Assembly (NCBI RefSeq): GCF_002174455.2
Contig: NZ_CP147246.1
Location: forward strand, 1,391,501-1,455,500
DNA length: 64,000 nucleotides
Origin: Enterococcus sp. 9D6_DIV0238
GTDB taxonomy: Bacteria > Bacillota > Bacilli > Lactobacillales > Enterococcaceae
Direction of reading: 5' to 3'
This document shows positions 9,651-18,464 of the stretch, piece after piece. The first letter of the stretch is position 1; each line of letters begins with the position of its first letter. A program made the position numbers and the translations under genes. The notes under the pieces are model-generated. The model saw nothing but the letters and a program-made list of their open reading frames with translations, was not told where the DNA came from and ran no database searches.

Positions 9651-10994
9651 TTAAACGCCATATTTTTTGATTAAAAATTCATACGCCGCCTGACTAATAA
9701 ATCCTAGCGGTTGATTGATCGCGGGATTGAAATAAAAATCCATAGTGACTAATTCTTCCAATGTCGTTTCTTTATCGATTGCCAAAGATAGTGTATTGAT
9801 CGACTGTGTAATGTCTTTTTCAGACATTAATTGCCCTCCAATCAACTTATGCGTACTTTTCTCAATGACTAAATTCACGTGAACCTCTTCTTGTACTTTA
9901 AGATAAGGCATCTGACAAGGCAATGTCACAAAAATGCTTTCCGCTTCGATCCCTTCAAAAATCGCTTCATCTGCTGTCAAGCCAGTAGTAGCAATGTAGC
10001 ACCCGAAGATTTTCGTAGCAGTTGTTCTTTGTGTCATATTGTAGTTGATCGTTTGACCTAACACATTCATTGCAGCGACGATCGCACTTCTCACAACATT
10101 ATTCACCAATGGAATAAATGATTTGCGGTAACTATTCCGAACTGGATAAGAAGTAACATCCCCAATCGCATAAATATCCGGATCACTGGTCTGCATCTGC
10201 TCGTTTACTCGTACTGTACCGTTTGTATTTAAATCCAAAAATTCTTTGACCAATGTTGTATCTGGACGGGCATTTACTGCAACGATCACATAGTTATTGC
10301 GAATCTCTTTATTTGTTGTATGTGTCACGAACAACTCTTTATCTGTATCAGAAAAACCAAGAACACTTTCATTTAAATGTAAATTTATACCTGAATCGAT
10401 GATCTTTTTTTCGATTATAGAAGCAATTTCTTTTCCAAGATAACGAAAAAGGATAGAATCTGCACTCTCGATTAAATGAATCTCTTTGCCTTGATCTTTT
10501 AACGCATCACATAGCTCTACACCAATGTATCCTCCACCTACGATCGAGATAGATTGTGCCTTTTCTAAGTTTGCTAATGCATTCACTGAACTTGGATAAC
10601 TTTTATACATAGTGACTTTATCCTCACTAGGCAATGTTAGGTTTGTCGAAAACTGATTTGAGCCTGTCGCTAGAATCAATTTATCGTAGCTCAATTCACT
10701 TTTTTGTCCATCCTGACTTTCGAAAATGACTGCCTTTCTTTCAGGATCGAGCGCTGTCACAGCTGTATTAAGTAAAACATCGATCCCTTTTTCTTCTAAT
10801 TCTTCCAAAGTAAGATATCTGACTTGATCCAGTTCATCGACCATGTCATTCATTTTTAAAATAATGCCACTTGAAATAAAACTAATCTCAGTTCTTTTTT
10901 CTATTAAAAGAACTTCAGTACTGGAATCTAGTCTTTTTAACGTCAATGCTGCCTGAAGTCCCCCATGGGAAGCTCCAATAATTACTACTTTCAC
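9651..10994 (-). CDS. NADH oxidase/peroxidase-like flavoprotein with Ser42 in place of Cys42
   Basis: 447 residues from a GTG at 10994 placed after AAGGAGAAGA; this start reproduces the family length and numbering. FAD motif VKVVIIGASHGG with the conserved His10, NAD motif SIVGGGYIGVELC near residue 160, second FAD motif PDIYAIGD near 280, and a C-terminal dimerisation domain with LIGGQLMS. It resembles enterococcal water-forming Nox and peroxidase Npx along its length, but the redox-active cysteine in FLSCG is serine here (ISFISSG, residue 42). In Nox, a Cys42 to Ser change is known to shift the product from water to hydrogen peroxide. It may therefore be an H2O2-forming NADH oxidase. Divergent from an Mga-like regulator. 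Confidence 0.8.
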   Translation of the reverse strand: MKVVIIGASHGGLQAALTLKRLDSSTEVLLIEKRTEISFISSGIILKMNDMVDELDQVRYLTLEELEEKGIDVLLNTAVTALDPERKAVIFESQDGQKSELSYDKLILATGSNQFSTNLTLPSEDKVTMYKSYPSSVNALANLEKAQSISIVGGGYIGVELCDALKDQGKEIHLIESADSILFRYLGKEIASIIEKKIIDSGINLHLNESVLGFSDTDKELFVTHTTNKEIRNNYVIVAVNARPDTTLVKEFLDLNTNGTVRVNEQMQTSDPDIYAIGDVTSYPVRNSYRKSFIPLVNNVVRSAIVAAMNVLGQTINYNMTQRTTATKIFGCYIATTGLTADEAIFEGIEAESIFVTLPCQMPYLKVQEEVHVNLVIEKSTHKLIGGQLMSEKDITQSINTLSLAIDKETTLEELVTMDFYFNPAINQPLGFISQAAYEFLIKKYGV

Positions 10995-11183
10995 TAAAGT
11001 TCTTCTCCTTCCAACCACTTGTAACTATAATAATTGCATAAATATCAAAAAAAAAGAAGATCACGCTTCATTATATACAAAATTTTAGTTTTTTTAAATA
11101 ATAATAAGTGATAAATTTCTTTTTATAAGTTGCGTATTGCCATTTCCATGTGAATCAAGTATCCTTAAAGTGAGGTGTCTATT

Positions 11184-12665
11184 ATGCTAAAACGAGATTT
11201 TTTAGAAAAGCCTTTTGATTATATGAATGATATATTATTATTTTTATATAACAATCAAGGTATTGCAACAAAAAATGAGCTAGTAAGTGAATTTCAAATT
11301 AGCTTACCAACATTAAATGAATATCTTTCTTTCCTGCAAAGTTTTCTCGAAGAGAATAAAATAGATGATCAAGTGGAAATTACCTTACAAGGGGAAAATA
11401 TTTCTTTAAAAAAACAAGCTACTTTTCCATTAAAGAAAGTTGTTGTTCTTTTTTTAGAAAAATCTATTAAATTTCAAATGATCAATCGATTATTCAATAA
11501 AGGCGAGCTGACTTGTGACTATTTTCAGCTGAATTATGCGATTAGTTCCGCCACGTATTATCGGAAAATCACTGAGCTCAATGAGCTTTTAAAAGAATTC
11601 CGACTACAGATCAAGCGGGGAAAACTGATTGGGGAAGAAAAACAAATTCGCTATTTCTTCTTCAACTTCTTTTGGTTCCTTTTCGAGGATAAATCCAGTT
11701 TAGAAAAAGAAACAGCAAATCAGTATCTGGGCTTTGTGGATATTTTAAAAGAAGCCCTTAATTTGACGTTTGATCCAACTGAAGTACTGCAGATCAAGCT
11801 GTGGATGAAAATTTCTTTCCGCAGATTAACGACAGAATACAATCCGGTGATTAGTCCGAACTATGATTATCCAGATCGACCCCTATTTGAAGAAATCAAC
11901 CTTTCCTTACATACATATATGAAAAAAATCGATCGTCCATATACTATCTATGAAGCATACATGTTTTATGACTTCTTTTGTTCTATGAATAACTTTTCTC
12001 CAAACTCGTCTTTTGCTTTTCGATTGGCAGAAAAACAACGTAGAGAAAGTTCTTACTTGAATTACATGAATAAGGTGATTTTAAAATATTTAAAGCAACA
12101 AGGGTATCTATCCAGCTATGCGTCATCTGCACGTTTGTTATATATTGAAAACTTGCTGTTTCAACTTCACTCACAACTTTATTATTTTGATGGTTTCATT
12201 TTACCGTTCGACAGTTGGACGATCAAATCGATCGTCAATGCTCATCGGCATCCATTTTCTGGCAATGAAGTCTTTGAATTGATGGATATCGCTACAAAGA
12301 AGTTCGATCAAGATGGTGAAAAAGGCAGTTATAAAAATAAATTTACTGAAATTCATTACACGATTATTTTGAATCATATCGCTGAATTGAATGAAGAAAA
12401 AATAGCAATTGGCGTATACCACTCATTGAATCCTTCTATTGGCGAATTGGTGATCCAGCACCTGACTAACGTCTTAGGTCACAAATATCCAATCAAAGCA
12501 GAGGCATTTAAAGAGGAAAGTCACTATGATATACTGCTTTCTAATATATATACCGAAGTAATCGCTGAAAAACAGGAACTTGTTTATATTTTTTCAGATA
12601 TCGGCAATAGTTATGATATGACAGAAATTGAACATTTAATTCTTCAACTGATCGATACACGCTAA
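11184..12665 (+). CDS. Mga-like helix-turn-helix transcriptional regulator
   Basis: 493 residues from ATG at 11184, preceded by GTGAGGTG; a GTG three codons earlier is less well placed. The N-terminal winged-helix region (residues ~10-60, GIATKNELVSEFQISLPTLN) is followed by a second Mga-type HTH around residues 100-150 (SSATYYRKITELNELLKEF). A long helical middle region and an EIIB-like C-terminal domain follow, with no phosphorylatable Cys motif evident. This architecture fits the Mga/AtxA regulators of streptococci and enterococci. It is transcribed divergently from the Nox-like gene with 190 bases between them, which makes that gene a possible target (inference). Confidence 0.75.
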   Translation: MLKRDFLEKPFDYMNDILLFLYNNQGIATKNELVSEFQISLPTLNEYLSFLQSFLEENKIDDQVEITLQGENISLKKQATFPLKKVVVLFLEKSIKFQMINRLFNKGELTCDYFQLNYAISSATYYRKITELNELLKEFRLQIKRGKLIGEEKQIRYFFFNFFWFLFEDKSSLEKETANQYLGFVDILKEALNLTFDPTEVLQIKLWMKISFRRLTTEYNPVISPNYDYPDRPLFEEINLSLHTYMKKIDRPYTIYEAYMFYDFFCSMNNFSPNSSFAFRLAEKQRRESSYLNYMNKVILKYLKQQGYLSSYASSARLLYIENLLFQLHSQLYYFDGFILPFDSWTIKSIVNAHRHPFSGNEVFELMDIATKKFDQDGEKGSYKNKFTEIHYTIILNHIAELNEEKIAIGVYHSLNPSIGELVIQHLTNVLGHKYPIKAEAFKEESHYDILLSNIYTEVIAEKQELVYIFSDIGNSYDMTEIEHLILQLIDTR

Positions 12666-12700
12666 CCGATTACTTTTATATGCTACTCAATAGAGATTAT

Positions 12701-12737
12701 AACAGAGAACGAAGTCTTTATGTTCTCTGTTTTCTTG
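12701..12737 (+). terminator. Intrinsic terminator of Mga-like gene
   Basis: Arms AACAGAGAAC and GTTCTCTGTT followed by TTCTTG, 36 bases after the stop codon. Confidence 0.75.
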
Positions 12738-12841
12738 TCGGGTACTAAATTAAATGAGAATATTTGATATCATTTAAAGAAAAAATCCAATTACTTTTCA
12801 TTTTAAATAACATTTTTTCAAATTTACAAAAGTAAAAAAAT

Positions 12842-12890
12842 AAAAAAGAACGATAGGAGCAGGCATGCTCAAGTCTATCGTTCTTTTTTT
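12842..12890 (-). terminator. Terminator of signal peptidase gene
   Basis: Arms AAAAGAACGATAG and CTATCGTTCTTTT with T-rich tails on both sides; it overlaps the last bases of the lepB coding end. Confidence 0.85.
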
Positions 12891-13746
12891 ATTTTATCCA
12901 GCCAATAGTACTAAATGGCGCAAATCTGAAAGAAACGACTCCTTCGATAGCTTTTCCGTCAACTAGACCAAAAGCTCGACTATCGCTAGAATTGTTTCGA
13001 TTATCTCCTAAAACAAAATAGTGACCTGTTGGAATTTTGTTTAATTGAGACATTTGTTCCAAACTTTCATCTGAAATATTGACTTTGATCGTTCCATCTG
13101 GCAATTCGCTGGCAGCAGACATTTCAGATTCTTTTGGTAAGGTCTCTGCCTGATGATTGATAAATAAGTCATTGCCTTCTGTCCAAACTAAATCTCCTGG
13201 CATTCCAATTACTCGTTTGACATATTGAAATTCACTTTTTACAGGTGGTTTGAAGGTAATGATCTCATATCTTTCTGGGATTTTGGTCCGACGAACGATC
13301 ACTCGATCTTTATCCATCAAGGTTGGTTTCATTGAATCACCATCCACCATATGCGGGGATGTATTCAATATAAAAAAGAATACAAGTACTGCCACAAGTA
13401 CGACAGGCAGCATAAATTTAATGATTTCGATTATATTCTCTTTTCTTTTTTTCTTTCTTCTTTTTTCGATTTCTTCTTTTGTTATTTTACGTTTTTTTCT
13501 TTTTTTGATTGGCGGTGTTACTATTTCAGCTGGATCACTTTGTCTTATTTTAGTATTTACAGCTTCTTTTTTTGGTTCCATTCTTGACTTTGTCTGTGGC
13601 TGTGGACGCTTCTTTTTTTGCTTAGATCGTTCTCTTGATTTATCGTCATTGTATTTACGGCGATTATTAGCCGGTCTTTTCTCTTTATTCATTTTTTGTT
13701 TTAATTGTTTTTTCAATCGACGAATGCGCCTTTTCAATTTATTCAT
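12889..13746 (-). CDS. lepB: Type I signal peptidase with a ~105-residue basic N-terminal extension
   Basis: 285 residues. The catalytic core lies in residues ~105-285: one membrane helix (about 105-127), Ser138 in GDSMKPTL (nucleophile), Lys177 in YVKRVIGMPGD (general base) and GDNRNNSSDSRAFG near the end. It removes signal peptides from secreted proteins on the outer face of the membrane. The first ~105 residues are extremely rich in Lys and Arg (for example KKRKKRKITKEEIEKRRKKK) and predicted cytoplasmic; typical Gram-positive SipS-type enzymes have only a short N-terminus of about 10-20 residues. The ATG is preceded by TGAGGTG. Monocistronic. Confidence 0.92.
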   Translation of the reverse strand: MNKLKRRIRRLKKQLKQKMNKEKRPANNRRKYNDDKSRERSKQKKKRPQPQTKSRMEPKKEAVNTKIRQSDPAEIVTPPIKKRKKRKITKEEIEKRRKKKRKENIIEIIKFMLPVVLVAVLVFFFILNTSPHMVDGDSMKPTLMDKDRVIVRRTKIPERYEIITFKPPVKSEFQYVKRVIGMPGDLVWTEGNDLFINHQAETLPKESEMSAASELPDGTIKVNISDESLEQMSQLNKIPTGHYFVLGDNRNNSSDSRAFGLVDGKAIEGVVSFRFAPFSTIGWIK

Positions 13747-13862
13747 GATTCACCTCAATTGATACCGATTATACTCTTTACTAAGAATAACAGACTGTTG
13801 TCTATTTTTCCATATAAACCCAACTAACATTCTTTCATTCATTTTCGATGATCAAAAGTGGT

Positions 13863-13908
13863 AAAAAAATGGATGGAACAAGATGCTAAAAAGCTTTGCC
13901 CCATCCAT
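13863..13908 (-). terminator. Intrinsic terminator of the LysM operon
   Basis: Arms ATGGATGG and CCATCCAT enclosing an inner GCTTTTTAGC stem, followed by TTTTTTTAC on the minus strand. Confidence 0.8.
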
Positions 13909-13914
13909 AACATA

Positions 13915-14325
13915 TTATCTACCGAATACTAATTCCTGTCCTTCAATCAGGACGCTGCTGCTAAGTTGATTTTCATTCATTAATGTTTGGATTGATAAAC
14001 CTGAATCCTGAGCAATTTCCCACAGTGTCTGTCCACTTTTGACGACATATACTTCCGAATCCTGCACGTTACTTTCAGCAGTAGATTCTGCTGGAGGTTC
14101 CGTCGATACGGCAGTAGGCGTCGGCGCTTCTACTTTTGTTTCTGATGAAGCTGTTTCTGGAACAGAAGCAGGCGCTACAGGCTGACTATCCGCAGTAACT
14201 GGCGTACTTCCTCCTGGTGAGGCGCCTAAAATCAATGAACTAGATAAGAAGTAAATTGCTGTACTAAACAATAATGCTGAAAAAACCAATAACAAACGAT
14301 AATTTTTAGTGCTATGTTTTTTCAT
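13915..14325 (-). CDS. LysM-domain cell-wall-associated protein
   Basis: 136 residues: N-terminal hydrophobic signal or anchor (about 10-33), a Pro/Ala/Thr/Ser/Glu-rich linker (about 35-90) and one C-terminal LysM domain (about 92-135, VYVVKSGQTLWEIAQDSGLS). The single LysM would bind peptidoglycan, holding the protein between membrane and wall. It is the last gene of a three-gene set with a coiled-coil protein and a membrane protein (31- and 33-base gaps), suggesting an envelope structural role (inference). A terminator follows. Confidence 0.8.
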   Translation of the reverse strand: MKKHSTKNYRLLLVFSALLFSTAIYFLSSSLILGASPGGSTPVTADSQPVAPASVPETASSETKVEAPTPTAVSTEPPAESTAESNVQDSEVYVVKSGQTLWEIAQDSGLSIQTLMNENQLSSSVLIEGQELVFGR

Positions 14326-14356
14326 ATTGTTCCTCCTCTCACTTCATCTATATAGA

Positions 14357-15712
14357 TTAGTTATTCGCTTTATCTAAACGTGATAACTTACTTAGACGTT
14401 CTTCTAATTCACGATAAATCGTCATCACTTCGTTCTTAGACTCTTCAACTTCATTTGAAATATTCTTCGCGCGGTTACCGATGTTCAGCATTTCTAATTC
14501 AGCAGAGTTGATCATGTGTTTTGCTTCAACTTGCGCTTCATTGATGATTCTATTTGCTTCTTTCTTCGCAGAAACCATTACTTCACCGATTTCTTGTTGT
14601 GATTTCAAAGCTTCTTCTTGAAGAGATTGGTTTTTCAATAGTAGATCGTTGATTTGCTGTTTCGCTTGTAGCAGTTCTGCAAGCTGGTCACCTTTTACTT
14701 CGCCAGTTGCTGACATGCTGCGCATTGCTTCTAATTCTGCATTTAAGGTTTCAAGCTCTTCTTCTTTTTCTTTGTAGTTGCTTCTTAAAACAGCTAATTC
14801 AGATTCAAACACATTCTTCTGGATAGAATATTTATCATTCAATCCTTGAATTTGACCTAGATTAGTTTCTAATTCACTTTTGTCTTTTAAGACTGCTTCT
14901 AATTCTTTTTTCAGTTCTTCAACACGGCTGTTATCAACAGAAGAATCATTCGTTACTGCTAAAGAAATTTCTTTGTCTTTCAATTCTTGATTTTCTTGTT
15001 GTAAACGACGCATTTCTTCTTGAAGATCAGCAAGTTTTTGTGTCAATTCTTGATTTTCTTTATCAGTAGTTTGAAGTTTTTCATTCAATGATTCTAATTC
15101 CATCTTCACCGTCTCCAATGCTTCTTGTTTTTCTCCGATTGTTCCTCGGGCAGCTAATTCTGTTTGTAATTGGTTGATTTCTTGTTCTTTTTTAGTGATT
15201 TGTGTTTCTAATTCTGTTTCTTTTTCAAGTAATGCTGATTCTAGTTGAACGATACGTTCCTGACCTTTAGCATTCTCATCTTTCAGTTCACTGATTTGTG
15301 CATTTAAACGAGCGATTTCTTCTGCTCCGTCAGATGCTTCATTCACATCTTCTAATTCCAACAGTTCTGTTTCTTTTTGATTCAGCTGTGTTGCCAACTC
15401 ATCATTTTGCTCTTTTAAAGCATCCAGCTCACTTTGATTGGTTTCAACTTTATGGACTAATTGTTTGTTTTGTTGAGACAAGCGGAAGTTTTCTTCTTTA
15501 CTTTGTTCAAATTCTTCTTCCTGCATTCTGTATTCTTCGATCAGCTCTCTCAAGCGTGTGATCTCTTGTTCCTGCTCTGTTATCAGACTGCTGTTTGCTG
15601 TCGTTCTAACGGTTGTTGGTTGTTGCTCTGGTTCTGAATTGAAGTCTACATCCTGCGATAATTCTTCTTCAGAAACCTCATTGATTTTTTTTATTAAACG
15701 TCTTTTTGCCAT
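14357..15712 (-). CDS. Long coiled-coil protein with DivIVA-like C-terminal helix
   Basis: 451 residues, almost entirely heptad-repeat coiled coil rich in Glu, Gln, Leu and Lys. There is no signal peptide or membrane segment. The last ~100 residues (VMVSAKKEANRIINEAQVEA, then SAELEMLNIGNRAK) resemble the C-terminal coil of DivIVA-type polarity proteins, though the N-terminal DivIVA membrane-binding motif is missing. Acidic, so probably cytosolic and filament- or scaffold-forming. It sits between a membrane protein gene (upstream) and a LysM gene (downstream) in one operon. The exact family was not recognised; a SMC-like name would be misleading, as there is no ATPase. Confidence 0.65.
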   Translation of the reverse strand: MAKRRLIKKINEVSEEELSQDVDFNSEPEQQPTTVRTTANSSLITEQEQEITRLRELIEEYRMQEEEFEQSKEENFRLSQQNKQLVHKVETNQSELDALKEQNDELATQLNQKETELLELEDVNEASDGAEEIARLNAQISELKDENAKGQERIVQLESALLEKETELETQITKKEQEINQLQTELAARGTIGEKQEALETVKMELESLNEKLQTTDKENQELTQKLADLQEEMRRLQQENQELKDKEISLAVTNDSSVDNSRVEELKKELEAVLKDKSELETNLGQIQGLNDKYSIQKNVFESELAVLRSNYKEKEEELETLNAELEAMRSMSATGEVKGDQLAELLQAKQQINDLLLKNQSLQEEALKSQQEIGEVMVSAKKEANRIINEAQVEAKHMINSAELEMLNIGNRAKNISNEVEESKNEVMTIYRELEERLSKLSRLDKANN

Positions 15713-15745
15713 GCGTGTACACCCCGTCTTTTATTTCTCTTACTC

Positions 15746-16447
15746 TTACTTGTCTAATGCAACTTTTTCTAAATTGTCTTCTTTCGTATTTCTTGAATAA
15801 ACAATAGATTGTTTGGATAGCTTGCTTGATTTATCTCGATATGTAAAGGTGAAATCAATCATTGTGATTTCTTTTACCGGCTGTAATTCTTTGATAAAGG
15901 TTTCAACATTTTTCTCTGCCGTTTGGAAATCACTATAAGTTAGTACTGTTGAAAAAACTGCAATAGTCATTGTTTCTGTTTTTTGACTGATCATGATCGC
16001 TACATTTGATTCTCCGAAAAAGGGTTGCCATTCTCTCATAAATTGAAGTTCATAGTTGTCTAATGTTTTTGCATCACGACTTTCTATAACTTTTTTCCAA
16101 GAAAACTCACCTAATTTCAGCGTATTTTCTTTATAGTTTTCGATCCCAGTGCCAGAAGTTACACCTCTGGCATCTGAAATTTCTTCTATCTTAAATTCTA
16201 AGTCCTTATTATCTTTTCTCAAAGTATTTTGATTATACAAGATACCTAACAAGATTAAACAAAAAATAATTGCTGCGATCATTAAAAATAATAGTGAACG
16301 ATTATTTTCCTGATGCTTATAAAAATTTATCTTGCGTTTCATTTTTGGACTATCAGAATCTAAGCTTTCCAACTGGAAACGAACATACAACTGATAACTG
16401 AAAAAAAGAAACAATAGTACTGTTAATACAAACATAAAAATCGTCAT
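15746..16447 (-). CDS. Two-helix membrane protein, function unknown
   Basis: 233 residues from ATG at 16447, which follows AGAAGGAG; a further in-frame stretch upstream (to 16528) places that ribosome site inside the gene and is rejected. Two membrane helices (about 2-24 and 55-75) are followed by an extracellular or cytosolic domain of ~150 residues with no recognised motif. First gene of the operon with the coiled-coil and LysM proteins. It may serve as the membrane partner of the coiled-coil protein (inference from position only). Confidence 0.6.
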   Translation of the reverse strand: MTIFMFVLTVLLFLFFSYQLYVRFQLESLDSDSPKMKRKINFYKHQENNRSLLFLMIAAIIFCLILLGILYNQNTLRKDNKDLEFKIEEISDARGVTSGTGIENYKENTLKLGEFSWKKVIESRDAKTLDNYELQFMREWQPFFGESNVAIMISQKTETMTIAVFSTVLTYSDFQTAEKNVETFIKELQPVKEITMIDFTFTYRDKSSKLSKQSIVYSRNTKEDNLEKVALDK

Positions 16448-16528
16448 CAAATATAAACTCCTTCTATTCCTTAATAAAAAAACACTATATTTATCTATTT
16501 TTTTGAAAGTTACCCACTTTCTACCCAA

Positions 16529-16852
16529 TTATACATAGTTTATTGTAACATTACGTCGCGTTATTGCCAACTTTTTTTTATAAACTCTGACATTTGTCAA
16601 TAAAACAAGAACCTATCTAGAAAATTTTAGTATTTCTTTATTAATTTAACAAAAGAAAAGCACTTGATTGGCTTCAAATGCTCTTTCTTCTTTTATTTTA
16701 TTTATATTTTTGTTTACTATTGTGGATGAGCTTAAAATAACAGCTTGTTCTAATGAGTTTGACCTACGCTTTCTCCGATGGCTCATCTAAGTATCTACTT
16801 TCAACAAATGTGACTTTTGTTTTATGTTTTCCTTTGAGAATGTATGACATGC
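16529..16852. other. 324-base intergenic region
   Basis: Holds the promoter region of the membrane/coiled-coil/LysM operon and the terminator-like hairpin of mazF at 16651-16694. The rest is AT-rich with no supported gene. Confidence 0.5.
16651..16694 (-). terminator. Imperfect terminator hairpin downstream of mazF
   Basis: Minus-strand arms AAGAGCATTTGAA and TCAAGTGCTTTTCTT, followed by TTGTTAAATT. Confidence 0.5.
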
Positions 16853-17230
16853 TCAACGATATGTACCAAGATTTTCTTCTAGTTCTTCTTCATGAATTCC
16901 TACACTAACGCCCAATGCACGGTCGACAGAGTTCATGACTTCAATGCCTAAATGGCAAACTTTTTCTTTTAATCGTATTTTATCGATCGTACGTATTTGT
17001 TCCAATAAAATGACAGAATCTCTTTCAATCCCGGTTTCCTCAGAATTGATCCCTATATGTGTTGGTAATTTTGGCTTCGCCATTTTTGCCGTGATTGCTG
17101 CGACAATGATGGTCGGACTAAAATGATTACCTAAATTATTTTGTATGACTAGTACTGGACGTACTCCCCCTTGTTCTGATCCTACGACAGGGGATAAGTC
17201 TGCAAAATATATGTCACCCCTTTTGACCAT
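16853..17230 (-). CDS. mazF: MazF/EndoA-family endoribonuclease toxin, downstream of alr without MazE
   Basis: 125 residues, very close to B. subtilis EndoA (MazF): RGDIYFADLSPVVGSEQGGVRPVLVIQ at the N-terminus contains the catalytic Arg (R24), and Thr47 lies in VAAITAKM. The family cleaves mRNA at short sequences (UACAU in Bacillus). A C-terminal extension EEELEENLGTYR exceeds the Bacillus protein by about ten residues. ATG follows AGGAGG at 6 bases. In Bacillus the antitoxin gene lies between alr and mazF; here alr stops only 15 bases upstream, so no antitoxin is encoded there. Confidence 0.9.
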   Translation of the reverse strand: MVKRGDIYFADLSPVVGSEQGGVRPVLVIQNNLGNHFSPTIIVAAITAKMAKPKLPTHIGINSEETGIERDSVILLEQIRTIDKIRLKEKVCHLGIEVMNSVDRALGVSVGIHEEELEENLGTYR

Positions 17231-17245
17231 TTGAAACCTCCTATT

Positions 17246-18364
17246 CTATTTGTACTCTCTTGGCAAGCGCTCAGAAAAAGTACATGCAACTTCATAATGG
17301 ATCGTTTCTAATTTATCAGCCACCATCTGCATAGTGATCTCTTTCCCATGATCGTGCCCGATCAATGTCACTGTTGTTCCAACTGCAACTTGATTTGGCA
17401 ATCTGATCATACATTGATCCATACAAATTCTACCAACGATTTCACACGCTTCTCCTTCTACCAGTACTGAAAAGCCAGTTAAATGTCTCAACCAGCCATC
17501 TGCATAACCGATGGGGACCGTTCCGATCCATTCATTTTCAGTCGTTGTATACGTATTGCCATATCCAATGCCTTCTCCTGCTGGAAGTTCCTTGACCTGT
17601 ATCAGCTCTGATACTAAGGATAATGCTGGTTTTAGTGGATAAACCTCTGTCAGCTCATGACCAGAAGGATTTAATCCATATAGTCCAATCCCAAAACGAA
17701 TCATGTTCCCTGCATGCTCAGGATGCCAAAATGCTGTAGCGCTATTGCTAGTATGAACATATCTTGGTAATTCATCTAAAACAGCTAGAACTTCTTTAAA
17801 TCGTTGCTCCTGCTTTTGAAAGTAGCCAGTATCTTTCTCATCAGCTGTTGAAAAATGGGTAAATAGCCCTTCCCACAGCATTCTTTTTTCAGACTTCACC
17901 ACTGTTACTGCTTTTTGAACCGTTTCTGGTGAAGTAAACCCTATACGTCCCATTCCCGTATCTACTTTTATATGTATTTTCAATGGTGTTTTTGCTTGCA
18001 GATGAATCAACTGCTCTTTCGCCTGCTCTAACCATTCTTGGGTTGCCGCGGTAACTGAGAGGTCATACTTTAGCAGCAAGTCTATGTAAAAAGTATCTAC
18101 AACTCCTAAAATAAGGATCGGTTCTGTAATACCAGCTTCACGTAATTCGATTGCTTCGTCTAAAACAGCTACACAAAATCCTGTCGCGCCACCTTCAATA
18201 GCAGCTTTTGCTGTCTGGATCGCACCATGACCGTATCCATTTGCTTTTACAACAGCGAATAATTCTGTTCTGCTGGGCATTCGCTTGATTTCATTACGAA
18301 CGTTTTGCTTTATTGCTTGTGTGTCAATCACTAACTTGGTTGGACGATGCCATCCTACAACCAT
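17246..18364 (-). CDS. alr: Alanine racemase
   Basis: 372 residues, PLP-dependent fold III. It interconverts L- and D-alanine for peptidoglycan. Lys40 in FAVVKANGYGHG binds PLP; Tyr268 in GIGYGNTY is the opposite-face catalytic base. The barrel and C-terminal beta domain are complete, ending FSERLPREYK. Start ATG follows AGAAGGA. It lies between acpS (100 bases upstream) and mazF (15 bases downstream), the usual Firmicute order, and close to ddl and murF, which use its product. Confidence 0.96.
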   Translation of the reverse strand: MVVGWHRPTKLVIDTQAIKQNVRNEIKRMPSRTELFAVVKANGYGHGAIQTAKAAIEGGATGFCVAVLDEAIELREAGITEPILILGVVDTFYIDLLLKYDLSVTAATQEWLEQAKEQLIHLQAKTPLKIHIKVDTGMGRIGFTSPETVQKAVTVVKSEKRMLWEGLFTHFSTADEKDTGYFQKQEQRFKEVLAVLDELPRYVHTSNSATAFWHPEHAGNMIRFGIGLYGLNPSGHELTEVYPLKPALSLVSELIQVKELPAGEGIGYGNTYTTTENEWIGTVPIGYADGWLRHLTGFSVLVEGEACEIVGRICMDQCMIRLPNQVAVGTTVTLIGHDHGKEITMQMVADKLETIHYEVACTFSERLPREYK

Positions 18365-18464
18365 ATGTATCCTTCTTTCTTTTATAGTCGAACAAAAAAT
18401 AAAACAATAACGTTTTTATTTCCTTCTTTGTTAAGGCTATTTATTCAGTGGATGCTAAAAATAT

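Noticed and set aside
13250..13762. 170-codon open frame antisense to the signal peptidase gene
   Set aside because: Mirror of the Lys-rich extension (AAA/AAG read as TTT/CTT gives a Phe/Leu/Ser-rich shadow); no ribosome site.
17231..17245. MazE antitoxin between alr and mazF
   Set aside because: The gap is 15 bases, too short for a gene; no overlapping frame with a start was evident.
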